This document shows positions 1-6,711 of a stretch of DNA of 11,588 nt, piece after piece. A program made the position numbers and the translations under genes. Origin of the DNA: Candidatus Krumholzibacteriia bacterium (GTDB taxonomy: Bacteria; Krumholzibacteriota; Krumholzibacteriia; G020349025); NCBI GenBank assembly GCA_035649275.1, contig DASRJW010000034.1, forward strand, positions 1 to 11,588, read 5' to 3'. The notes under the pieces were generated by a model. That model did no database searches, was not told where the DNA came from, and was given only the letters and a program-made list of their open reading frames with translations. The stretch's first letter is position 1. Each line of letters begins with the position of its first letter.

Positions 1-126
1 CCGCGCTTGGCGCGCTATCGAGAAGCGCTCCTGGGGGCCGGCCTCCGCGAGGAACAGCTGCGCGAGGCGGAGCGCATCGCACAGGAAACGTTGGGACCGC
101 CCCAGCCCAACCGCCAAGGGACGTAG
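1..126 (+). CDS. C-terminal fragment of an unidentified protein (5' end outside window)
   Basis: The reading frame is open from the first base and ends at TAG 124-126, giving 41 visible residues. Third positions are mostly G or C, as in the other real genes here. The fragment looks helical and charged (ARYREALLGAGLREEQLREA) and ends in a short Pro/Gln/Asn-rich tail. The pattern 'RYR..LL.AGL..E.L...E' faintly resembles the C-terminal helix of thiamine-dependent dehydrogenase E1 alpha subunits. That is only a weak hint from a short piece, and I do not assign a function. The gene converges on the minus-strand membrane protein, with 7 bases between the two stop codons. Confidence 0.6.
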   Translation, partial: PRLARYREALLGAGLREEQLREAERIAQETLGPPQPNRQGT

Positions 127-146
127 TGACCTGTCAGGGTCGTCCC
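118..146. terminator. Possible bidirectional hairpin over two convergent stop codons
   Basis: GGGAC at 118-122 can pair with GTCCC at 142-146, and GACC at 128-131 with GGTC at 138-141, leaving a six-base loop and a five-base bulge on the left arm. The structure spans the TAG of the plus-strand gene (124-126) and the TGA of the minus-strand gene (134-136), where a shared terminator would be expected. No strong T tract follows on either side, so intrinsic termination is uncertain. Confidence 0.3.
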
Positions 147-1546
147 GTCTCCGGCGCTCGCTCTTCCCTGCCTCGCGCTTCCTGCGCACCACGCATCCGC
201 TCCGCCTCGAAGCACTCGGCGATGAGACGAGCGTAATCCAGGTGTCCGTAAGGGAAGGTGCGCTTCGAACCCGGAGCATAGTGCCGGACGTAGTCGGCGG
301 CGTTTCCCGGATTGCCGGGGAGGAGATGCCGCACCTTGTAGTCGGCGAGACGCAGGTCGAGGGCGCAGAGGAGCAGCAAAACGAGCCCGAGCACCCAGGA
401 GCGGACGCGGCTGCCAGTGAGCGCGTGCGCGAGACCGATGGCAGCGAGCGGCGCGAGCGCGGTCAGGCGCCGGGGACCGAAGGCATTGCCGCCCCACCAA
501 TCGAGAAGGATGGCCGAAGAGTAGAGAGCGAGCAGCAGCGCCACCGCCAGCGCCAGGCGCAGCGGCCGATCCCGCACCAGGATCCAGCCGAGGAGACCGA
601 GCAACAGCACCGGTGACCAGGGGAGGATGCCGTTCCAGGTCGAGAAGAGCAGGTGAAATACCTGAGGCTTCCATAGTGGTCCGATGTCCGGCCCAGGAGG
701 GACGAGGAGGAATTTGCCGTAGATGCGTTGCCAGAAGAGCATCTGCGGCAGGAAGGCGAGAACGGCGGGCCAGGCGAGACGCCAGAGCTGCGCGCGTCGC
801 GGCCCGCGCCATTCCTCCAGCAGACGCGGGAGGAGTAGGACGCCGAGGGCCGCATCCTGGGAGCGGACGAGCGTGACGATGCCGAAGAGCGCTCCGAGCA
901 GCTCGAGGGGCAAGGACTTTCCTGGCGGCGCGGCACCGGTTCGTACCGCGGCTCGATCTCGCCACACGGCAGCGACGAAGACGGCGACGACGGCGAAGCT
1001 CGCCGCATGACCGTACGATGGGTCCGCCAAGGTGTAATACGCCACGGGCGTGCCGAAGACTGCAGCCACGCAGGCTCCTGCCGCTCGCATCCAGCCGCAC
1101 GTCGCGGCGAGCGTCGCCGCGAGCACACTGCCTCCGAGAAGAACGAGGACGAAATCCGTCCCCGCGAGCGCCCGGGCATAACGCGGCGCGAAACCGGGGT
1201 GCGGTGTCTGCGTGGATTCCAGAACAGGTGCGTCTAGAAACTGTATCGCGGGCAGCGCTCGCGCCACGAAGACCGCAGGCGCCCACAAGAGCGCCGGGCC
1301 GATCGGAAAAGGATCACCCAGCTTGCCTTCGGGGGTCATGAAGGCCGCCTGGAGGTAGCGCGGATTCAAGTGCTCGAGCTCGTTCCGCAGCTCCAGATCC
1401 CCATCGATGACGACCGAGGCGAGCGGCGCGTAATAGCCCACGCCATCACCGCGGATGCTGGGACGCCGGAGATCCGGCAGCAGGCCGGCAGCGATCGCAG
1501 TGACGAGGACGAAAGCGGCGCAGGCCAGAGCACTGTCGCGGTTCAT
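134..1546 (-). CDS. Polytopic membrane protein, GT-C (family 39-like) glycosyltransferase candidate
   Basis: The product is 470 residues with roughly ten hydrophobic segments, for example near residues 7-23, 84-100, 131-150, 155-170, 182-195, 258-272, 311-348, 361-377 and 383-398. After the first membrane segment comes an acidic and aromatic loop, RGDGVGYYAPL (residues 32-42). It sits where GT-C enzymes carry the catalytic Asp of the first extracytoplasmic loop. By family analogy such proteins move a sugar from a polyprenyl-phosphate donor to a lipid or protein on the outer face of the membrane, but donor and acceptor cannot be read here. I chose ATG at 1546 because the first membrane helix follows directly. 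A 38-residue upstream extension in frame (to 1660) is Pro/Arg-rich, would overlap the start of the divergent gene and looks non-coding. I see no clear ribosome binding site. The C-terminus (residues 445-470) is a charged tail. General class is fairly sure, exact activity is not. Confidence 0.72.
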   Translation of the reverse strand: MNRDSALACAAFVLVTAIAAGLLPDLRRPSIRGDGVGYYAPLASVVIDGDLELRNELEHLNPRYLQAAFMTPEGKLGDPFPIGPALLWAPAVFVARALPAIQFLDAPVLESTQTPHPGFAPRYARALAGTDFVLVLLGGSVLAATLAATCGWMRAAGACVAAVFGTPVAYYTLADPSYGHAASFAVVAVFVAAVWRDRAAVRTGAAPPGKSLPLELLGALFGIVTLVRSQDAALGVLLLPRLLEEWRGPRRAQLWRLAWPAVLAFLPQMLFWQRIYGKFLLVPPGPDIGPLWKPQVFHLLFSTWNGILPWSPVLLLGLLGWILVRDRPLRLALAVALLLALYSSAILLDWWGGNAFGPRRLTALAPLAAIGLAHALTGSRVRSWVLGLVLLLLCALDLRLADYKVRHLLPGNPGNAADYVRHYAPGSKRTFPYGHLDYARLIAECFEAERMRGAQEARGREERAPETGRP

Positions 1547-1597
1547 GCCCCGGAGGCTACGACCTGGTGCCGCGGCGAGGCAACGAAAGGCCCGGCG

Positions 1598-1612
1598 TGG
1601 CACCGGCTTTGC
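1598..1612 (+). promoter_or_regulatory. Candidate sigma-54 (-24/-12) promoter for the HEAT/HD-GYP operon
   Basis: The sequence TGGCACCGGCTTTGC matches the sigma-54 consensus TGGCAC-N5-TTGC in both boxes. The invariant GG (1599-1600) and GC (1611-1612) are separated by exactly 10 bases. Transcription would start near 1624, just ahead of the ribosome binding site GGAGGG (1629-1634) and ATG 1641, giving a leader of about 17 bases. The position in the 94-base divergent gap supports it. An enhancer-binding activator would be needed; its sites would lie in or near the neighbouring membrane-protein gene, and I did not identify any. Confidence 0.6.
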
Positions 1613-1640
1613 GTGAAAGGGTCGACCCGGAGGGTGTGGG

Positions 1641-3419
1641 ATGGCTGGCACAGCAGGCACTCCAAACGCATCGCGCCCCAGCGAACGCCGGCTCGTCCGG
1701 ACGCTGGAAGCGGTGGTGCGCGCCGGACGTCCGGAAACCGCGCGCGGCGGCGCCCGTCTGGCGCAGCGCCTCGAGACCTTGGTGGAAAGTCTCGACCGGC
1801 AGCTCGCCGCCTACCTGGAAGAAGCGCGCTTCCTCCGCCTGCAAGTGACCGCTGGCGGCTTGCGCGTCGCCGGCGAGGCCGCGACCCGCCCGGGGCCGCG
1901 TCATACCCTCGCCGCTTCGCTCCTGCACTCGGGCGATGTCGTCGAGCTCGTTTTCAAGCAAGGCGTGGCGCGCGAAGAGATCGTACGTCTCGTCGGCGTG
2001 CTGCATCGAGCCCCGTTCGGTGTGGAGGAAGCGGATTCCATCGGTACCATGCTCTGGGAGAGCGATCTGCGCCGCATCTCCTTCCGTTGCCGCGACGATC
2101 TCGTCTTCGGGGTGGGGGCAGGAAGCGAGATCTTCGACTCGGTCAACATCCCGGTGCCGCGGGCGGACGAGCTCTCGGCCAACACCGCCCTGGATGCAGT
2201 GTTCTCCTCGGGCCGAGAGAACGAAGCCTTCCCGGACTTGGATCTGGACGAACCGTCCTCGCCGCTGCGCCGGGTCTTCCATGACGAGCCGGGTCTCGAA
2301 GAGACGATGCGGACGCATTTCCCCAACCCCGAGCTCAGTCTGGAGCGCATCACCGAGCTGCTCGCCAGCATCCAGCTCGGCGACGAGGATGCAGGGACCA
2401 AGGCGCTGGCGCGGGAAACGCTCCTTCGCGTCGTGGACCTGCACCTCGGTGCCTCGCATCTCGAGGCGGTGCGCCAGGTGCTGCGGAAGCTGCGCCCCGC
2501 TTCGGCCCACGCCGCGGTGTACTCGACCGTGCGCGCCCTCGGTCGCCGGATCTGCAGTTCCGTCCACGTGCCCTTCCTCGCTTCCATCCTGGAGGCGGCG
2601 TCCACCCATCCGCAGCAACACGAAGTCGTGCAGGAAATCCTGCGCCTCCTGGGCGACGAGGGGATTCAGCCTCTCTGGCAGCACCTGCCCCCACCTGCCG
2701 AGGACGCGGCCCGGGCCCAGTGGATCACGGTGCTGGCTGCACTATGCGCCGACGACCCGCAGGTGCTCGCTCAGAGCGTTGCCTCCGACTCTTGGGAGGG
2801 AATGCGGGACTTCGTCGACGTCCTGGCGCGCATCGGCGGTGCCAAGGTGCTAACGCACTTGAGCCGCTGCAAGCGGCATCGAGACGTCCGCGTGCGCTGC
2901 GAGGTTGTGCGCGCGCTTCTCACTAACGATCAGCAGGGCGCCACGACCATGCTGTGCGAGATCCTCGAAGATGGCGAGCAACGCGTGCGACAGACCGCCG
3001 TCTGGGCCCTGGCGGCGCGGGGCGACGGTCGGGCCTTGCCAAAGCTGCGGGAGACGATCTTGGAGACGGCGGAGTTTCGCGACCGTGCTACCAGCGAGCG
3101 CGACGATTTCTTCCGCGCCTTCGGGCGCTTGGCAGACGAGACGACGCTGCGCGAGCTCGTCACCATGCTGGAAAAGCGCAGCTGGACCGGCAAGGGCTGG
3201 ACGGCGGAGCTCAGGCGCGGCGCCGCGATCGCCCTCGGCGAGAGCCGCTGGCCCCAGGCGCGGCGGCTCTTGCAGAAGTACGCCAGTAGCCGCGATGGCC
3301 GGCTCCGCGAAGCTTGCCGCAGTGCGCTGCAGGGCGTCCACGAACCGCGGGCCGGGATGGAAGACGTGCTGCTCGGTGACCCGGAGCCGCCGCCCGCGGA
3401 GGAAACCCATGTCGGGTGA
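1641..3419 (+). CDS. HEAT-repeat protein with an N-terminal module shared with the downstream HD-GYP protein
   Basis: The product is 592 residues with no signal peptide or membrane segment, so it is probably cytoplasmic. ATG 1641 has a strong ribosome binding site, GGAGGG at 1629-1634. Residues about 64-123 form a mixed segment (LRVAGE, then LVFKQGVAREEIVRLVGVL) that resembles residues 49-115 of the next protein. Residues about 135-230 are an acidic linker. From about residue 232 the protein is almost all helical. Recognisable HEAT-type repeats lie at 385-430 (FVDVLARIG.., VRVRCEVVRALL), 433-470 (RVRQTAVWALAARGDGRALP) and 522-566 (LRRGAAIALGESRWPQARRLL, LREACRSAL). HEAT repeats are usually protein-binding scaffolds, and no catalytic motif is seen. 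The gene overlaps the HD-GYP gene by 11 bases, so the two are almost certainly cotranscribed and translationally coupled. I infer an adaptor or sensor that works with the HD-GYP protein. The fold assignment is confident, the role is not known. Confidence 0.85.
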   Translation: MAGTAGTPNASRPSERRLVRTLEAVVRAGRPETARGGARLAQRLETLVESLDRQLAAYLEEARFLRLQVTAGGLRVAGEAATRPGPRHTLAASLLHSGDVVELVFKQGVAREEIVRLVGVLHRAPFGVEEADSIGTMLWESDLRRISFRCRDDLVFGVGAGSEIFDSVNIPVPRADELSANTALDAVFSSGRENEAFPDLDLDEPSSPLRRVFHDEPGLEETMRTHFPNPELSLERITELLASIQLGDEDAGTKALARETLLRVVDLHLGASHLEAVRQVLRKLRPASAHAAVYSTVRALGRRICSSVHVPFLASILEAASTHPQQHEVVQEILRLLGDEGIQPLWQHLPPPAEDAARAQWITVLAALCADDPQVLAQSVASDSWEGMRDFVDVLARIGGAKVLTHLSRCKRHRDVRVRCEVVRALLTNDQQGATTMLCEILEDGEQRVRQTAVWALAARGDGRALPKLRETILETAEFRDRATSERDDFFRAFGRLADETTLRELVTMLEKRSWTGKGWTAELRRGAAIALGESRWPQARRLLQKYASSRDGRLREACRSALQGVHEPRAGMEDVLLGDPEPPPAEETHVG

Positions 3420-4839
3420 GTTCCTGACTCCGGCGCTGGAAACCACCGTGGTGCGCGGCATCCAAGCCGGCATTGAAAGCGTGCGTTCGGGGGAGAAGCC
3501 TTCGCCGCATCTGGTCGCACTCCTTCATGCCGGGCTCACCCGTTTGCTGGCGCAGTGCCCGGCGATCGAGCTGCACTGCATCGGCCAGTTCCTCGAGTTC
3601 GACGGCAAACGTCTGCCGCGCAGCGATGAGGACCGCGTCTACACCCGCCGCCTGCTGCGCAACCTGCGGGCCGCCGGTCTGCGGGGGCTGCGCATCCTGC
3701 CCGGTCTCGGGGTCAACGAGCTGCTCGCGGCGTTGGAGGTGCTCGGCCGCTCCGGCTTGCCCGGCGATCTGTGGTGCGAGGTGTCCCGTCGCTTGGAGCG
3801 TGCCCAGGTCAAGCACATCCGCGCCTTGGAAGCGGAGCGCGGGCAATCCCTGCACTTTCCCGAAGGGGCGGGGCTCTCCGTGCACCGGGCCATGGCGCAG
3901 CGCCTGTACTTGGAGGCGGCGCGCCTCTATCACGAGACGCAGAACGATCTGAAGCAACAACGGCCGGTGCAGTGGCACGCGATCCGCAGACTGCTGCAGC
4001 GCATGCTGGATCTCTTCGACGAGGACGGGGCGCCGCTCCTCGGGCTCACCTGCATCAAGAGCATGCAGAGCTATGAGTTCACCCACGCGGTGAACGTCAC
4101 CATCCTGTCGCTGGCACTGGCCCGCGAGACGGGGCTCGCCAAACGGGACTGCGAAGCCGTGGGTCTCGCCGCCTTCATGCACGACGTCGGGCAAATGAAC
4201 GTGCCCACCGAGGTGCTCGAGCGCCAGGGAGCACTCATCGACGAGGAGTGGGCGAGCATGCGCCGGCACACGCTGCACGGCGCCCTGCGCCTGCTCGAGT
4301 CCGGACCGCTCGAGCTCACCGCCTCGGCGGCGCTTGCCGCCCTCGAACACCATCTCGGCGTCTGGGGCGAAGGTTATCCGAAGCTGCCGTCGGGCTGGAC
4401 CCCGAGCCTGGCCTCCCAGATCGTGCACATCACCGATACCTACGATGCGCTCACCAGCCGCCGCGTGTACCGCCAGCACTCCGTCCGCCCCGACCGAGCG
4501 CTGGCCTACATGCTGGAAAACACGGGATTGCGCTTCGACACCCTGCTCGTCCGGCGCTTCGTGCGCTTCCTCGGCGTCTATCCACCGGGCACGACGGTGC
4601 GGCTCGATGACGCCGCGGTGGGGGTCGTGGTCCGGCCCAACCAGACGCCGGAGCGCCTGCACCGCCCCCAGGTCTGCGTGCTCCTCGATGGCGGCGGGCA
4701 GCCGGTGACGCAGGACCCGATCGTGGACCTCGGTCAGCTCGATCCACAGACGGGCCACTACGCGCGCAGCGTTGCTGCATGCGTCGACCCGGAGCCCCTC
4801 GAGATCGCCCCGGCCTCCATCTTTCTCGCCGCCCCCTAG
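3409..4839 (+). CDS. HD-GYP domain protein (c-di-GMP phosphodiesterase family, degenerate signature)
   Basis: The product is 476 residues. ATG 3409 lies inside the upstream gene (overlap ATGTCGGGTGA) and has GGAGG at 3398-3402, six bases upstream. Residues about 49-115 resemble the N-terminal module of the HEAT protein; 120-210 are helical. The HD-GYP domain spans about 215-385: YEFTHAVNV (H226), HDVGQMNVP (H258, D259), HTLHG (H287), EHHLGVWGEGYP (H314, H315, GYP 322-324) and DTYDALTSRRVYR (D343). Residues 386-476 form a probable beta-rich tail (PPGTTVRLDD, AVGVVVRPN) common after HD-GYP domains. The family hydrolyses cyclic di-GMP at a two- or three-metal site. Most metal ligands are present, but the usual HDxGK lysine is Gln262 and the usual HHE is HHL (Leu316), so activity may be altered or lost. 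No signal peptide or membrane segment. Family assignment is secure; catalysis is open. Confidence 0.92.
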   Translation: MSGEFLTPALETTVVRGIQAGIESVRSGEKPSPHLVALLHAGLTRLLAQCPAIELHCIGQFLEFDGKRLPRSDEDRVYTRRLLRNLRAAGLRGLRILPGLGVNELLAALEVLGRSGLPGDLWCEVSRRLERAQVKHIRALEAERGQSLHFPEGAGLSVHRAMAQRLYLEAARLYHETQNDLKQQRPVQWHAIRRLLQRMLDLFDEDGAPLLGLTCIKSMQSYEFTHAVNVTILSLALARETGLAKRDCEAVGLAAFMHDVGQMNVPTEVLERQGALIDEEWASMRRHTLHGALRLLESGPLELTASAALAALEHHLGVWGEGYPKLPSGWTPSLASQIVHITDTYDALTSRRVYRQHSVRPDRALAYMLENTGLRFDTLLVRRFVRFLGVYPPGTTVRLDDAAVGVVVRPNQTPERLHRPQVCVLLDGGGQPVTQDPIVDLGQLDPQTGHYARSVAACVDPEPLEIAPASIFLAAP

Positions 4840-4841
4840 TC

Positions 4842-4870
4842 TTGCCCGCGTCGGTCAACCCTTCTATATT
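4842..4870 (+). promoter_or_regulatory. Candidate sigma-70-type promoter for the SUMF1/HD pair
   Basis: A -35-like TTGCCC (4842-4847) and a -10-like TATATT (4865-4870) are separated by 17 bases. They match the consensus at 4 of 6 and 5 of 6 positions. The AT-rich CTTCTATATTTCTG stands out in G+C-rich DNA. The predicted start near 4877 precedes the ribosome binding site at 4888-4892. It begins three bases after the stop codon of the HD-GYP gene, so this pair may be transcribed separately from the upstream operon. Confidence 0.5.
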
Positions 4871-4887
4871 TCTGCCACGGCGTTCCC

Positions 4888-4892
4888 GGAGG
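4888..4892 (+). promoter_or_regulatory. Ribosome binding site that decides the start of the SUMF1-fold gene
   Basis: GGAGG lies seven bases before ATG 4900 but only one base before an in-frame GTG at 4894. The spacing favours ATG 4900 as the true start and shortens the longest possible reading frame by two residues. Confidence 0.7.
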
Positions 4893-4899
4893 CGTGCGT

Positions 4900-5913
4900 A
4901 TGCTGGTGCAGCGGGCGAACCACAGGCCTGGAGTCCGTTGTTTGCGGGTGCTCTGCGCCATCGTTCTGGCAGCGGGCGCGTGGCGCACCGCCGGAAGCGA
5001 CGAACCGACCGCGGACCCCTTCGAAGGCATGGTGCTGATCCCCGCGGGGGATTTCCTCATGGGCAGCACCGAAGCGGATGAACAGGCGAAGGGGGACGAA
5101 AAACCCCAGCGTGTCGTCAACGTGCCGGCCTTCTACATCGACCAGTTCGAAGTCACCCACATCGAGTACAAGCGTTTCATCGATGCCACGGGGTACCCGC
5201 CGCCACCCAGCTGGACGGAAGGAAAGTACGCCTACGACGCCGACTTCTACCCCATCGTCGAGGTCACCTGGTGGGATGCGATGGCCTATGCGCGCTGGGC
5301 CGGAAAGCGCCTGCCGACCGAGGCCGAGTGGGAGAAGGCGGCACGCGGCACCGACGGGCGGCGCTACCCTTGGGGCAACGACTACGACAGCCACCTGGCC
5401 AACACCGGTCGCTTCTTCGTGCCGGTGAACGCTCACCTCGAAGCCGCCAGCCCCTACGGTGTGGTGAACATGGCCGGGAACGCCAGCGAGTGGACTGGGA
5501 GCGTCTACGTACCGTATCCCGATCTCGTCGCGGTGTTGCCGGCGGAGTTCGGCGGCGTGGACAACTCGGGCCGAATCTCCCGCCAACGCCTGCGTGACAG
5601 ACTGCAGGAACCCAAGGGAGAGAAGCTGGAGCCCAAGAAACAAGCGCCGCAGACTGAGGAAGAGATGGAGCTGGCGCGGGAAGACTCGTTGCACAGCGCC
5701 AATGACCCGCGGCTGCAGTTCCTGCGCCCCGAGGAATTGGTGGACCATCGTCCCCGAGTCTGCCGCGGCGGTTCCATCAACGCCTATCCTCTGTACCTGC
5801 GCTGCGCGAACCGCAGCAGCGAAGGCCCCAACTCCCGCTGGTACAACATCGGTTTCCGTTGCGCCAAGGATGTCTCCCCAGGTTCTCCCGCCACCACTCC
5901 GCCGGAGCATTGA
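4900..5913 (+). CDS. Exported SUMF1/FGE-fold protein lacking the catalytic cysteines
   Basis: The product is 337 residues. An N-terminal segment with basic residues then LRVLCAIVLAAGAW (15-28) looks like a signal peptide, with cleavage likely near residues 30-34. The FGE-sulfatase (SUMF1) fold starts at about residue 43: MVLIPAGDFLMGS, then FYIDQFEVTHIEYKRF, PIVEVTWWDAMAYARWAGKR, LPTEAEWEKAARG, RYPWGN, YGVVNMAGNASEWTGSVY, and finally VCRGGSI and YNIGFRCAKD. True formylglycine-generating enzymes have two cysteines after GGS; the aligned positions here are Ala295 and Leu300, so it should not activate sulfatases. A charged insert at about 205-285, rich in Lys, Glu and Arg, separates the EWTG strand from the GGS strand. 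Other members of the fold act as binding or accessory domains, or as other oxygenases (EgtB-like), but the iron-ligand pattern of those is not evident. The HD-domain gene starts 4 bases after the stop, so the two are probably cotranscribed. Confidence 0.85.
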   Translation: MLVQRANHRPGVRCLRVLCAIVLAAGAWRTAGSDEPTADPFEGMVLIPAGDFLMGSTEADEQAKGDEKPQRVVNVPAFYIDQFEVTHIEYKRFIDATGYPPPPSWTEGKYAYDADFYPIVEVTWWDAMAYARWAGKRLPTEAEWEKAARGTDGRRYPWGNDYDSHLANTGRFFVPVNAHLEAASPYGVVNMAGNASEWTGSVYVPYPDLVAVLPAEFGGVDNSGRISRQRLRDRLQEPKGEKLEPKKQAPQTEEEMELAREDSLHSANDPRLQFLRPEELVDHRPRVCRGGSINAYPLYLRCANRSSEGPNSRWYNIGFRCAKDVSPGSPATTPPEH

Positions 5914-5917
5914 AACG

Positions 5918-6547
5918 ATGCCCTCCGGCGCCGGCAAGAAACCACGCGAGCCCTTCGCGGCGGTGGCGAACTTTCTCTTCGAAGTGGGCATGCTCAAGCG
6001 CACGCCGCGCACGGGACTCCAGTTCCTCGGCAGCGGCGAGGACAGCGTGGCCGAGCACATGCTTCGCACCGCCTACATCGCCCTGGCGCTCGGGCGGCTG
6101 GTACCGGACGTCGATCGTAACCGACTCCTCCTCATGGCTCTCCTGCACGACCTTCCTGAGGCGCGTACGGGTGATCTCAACTACGAGAACAAGAAGTACG
6201 TGACCGCGGACGAGGCCGCTGCGGTGCGCGACCTGGCAGAGACACTGCCCTTCGGTGCGGAGCTGCAAGATCTTCTGCAGGAGTTCGCCGCGAGAAGCAC
6301 CCTGGAATCGCGCCTGGCCAACGACAGCGACCAGCTCGAGCTGCTCCTCGTCCTCAAGGAGGAAAAGGACCGGGGTAACCCCCAAGCGGACGAGTGGATC
6401 CCCTTCGCCTTGAAGCGCCTGCAGGAACCCATCTCCCGTGACCTCGCCGAGCGGATCTTGAACACCCACTCCAGCGACTGGTGGTTCGAGGATCGCGGTG
6501 ACTGGTGGGTGTGGGCCGGCCGCGACAAGCCGGATTCCGGCTCCTGA
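5918..6547 (+). CDS. HD-domain phosphohydrolase, YfbR/HDDC2-like (putative 5'-deoxynucleotidase)
   Basis: The product is 209 residues, close to the usual size for this family, with no signal peptide. ATG 5918 follows the upstream stop codon by 4 bases and has GGAG at 5904-5907. The HD motif residues are visible in order: EHMLR with H47, LLHDLPEARTGDL with H77, D78 and E81, and NDSDQLELLL with D138. The opening F.FEVGMLKRTPRTG (residues 20-33) also matches the YfbR/HDDC2 pattern, in which RTGW precedes the first metal histidine. Characterised relatives remove the 5'-phosphate from deoxynucleoside monophosphates using a divalent metal, a role in nucleotide salvage or housekeeping. The C-terminus is rich in tryptophan (SDWWFEDRGDWWVWAG, 186-201), which I do not recognise as a family feature. 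Family assignment is good; substrate is inferred. It has no evident functional link to the exported SUMF1-fold protein beyond gene order. Confidence 0.85.
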   Translation: MPSGAGKKPREPFAAVANFLFEVGMLKRTPRTGLQFLGSGEDSVAEHMLRTAYIALALGRLVPDVDRNRLLLMALLHDLPEARTGDLNYENKKYVTADEAAAVRDLAETLPFGAELQDLLQEFAARSTLESRLANDSDQLELLLVLKEEKDRGNPQADEWIPFALKRLQEPISRDLAERILNTHSSDWWFEDRGDWWVWAGRDKPDSGS

Positions 6548-6711
6548 AGCCGCGCCTCCTCGAGTCCCTTCGCGACTGGGGCACTCCCATCCGACGGGCT
6601 CAACCCCTGCCAGGTGATCAGCCCCCGCCCAGGTGACTGGATTGCGCTTTCTTCCTGACGCGACGAAAATAGACGGGCTCCCCACCGACCCATCCCGAAA
6701 GGAGACCTGGG
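6548..6711 (+). promoter_or_regulatory. Upstream region of the M14 peptidase gene, with short direct repeats and a weak promoter
   Basis: This 164-base gap holds no convincing gene. It contains CCAGGTGA twice (6610-6617 and 6629-6636, 19 bases apart), the second inside the partial palindrome CCAGGTGACTGG, and GACGGGCTC twice (6593-6601 and 6672-6680). A possible promoter is TTGCGC (6642-6647) and AAAATA (6666-6671) with 18-base spacing; the -10 match is poor. The ribosome binding site AAAGGAGA (6698-6705) is strong. The repeats could be an operator or chance. Confidence 0.3.

Noticed and set aside
15-1286. 423-residue minus-strand open frame in another frame of the membrane-protein gene
   Set aside because: It is Arg/Ala-rich without structure, while the overlapping frame has regular membrane helices.
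1557-2684. Long minus-strand open frame opposite the HEAT-repeat gene
   Set aside because: It mirrors the plus-strand gene in G+C-rich DNA, shows no recognisable domain, and the plus strand has the ribosome binding site, HEAT repeats and proper third-position bias.
2905-3408. 168-residue upstream extension of the HD-GYP frame
   Set aside because: It lies wholly inside the HEAT-repeat gene and is Arg/Ser-rich; ATG 3409 has a well-spaced GGAGG.
3211-4758. 515-residue minus-strand open frame opposite the HD-GYP gene
   Set aside because: The plus strand clearly encodes the HD-GYP motifs; the antisense product is His/Arg/Gln-rich with no domain, typical of a codon-bias shadow.
4900-5913. Calling the SUMF1-fold protein a true formylglycine-generating enzyme
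   Set aside because: Both catalytic cysteine positions are changed and no sulfatase gene is nearby.
4864-6069. 401-residue minus-strand open frame opposite the SUMF1-fold gene
   Set aside because: The plus strand encodes a well-conserved fold; the antisense frame spans two plus-strand genes and has no motif.
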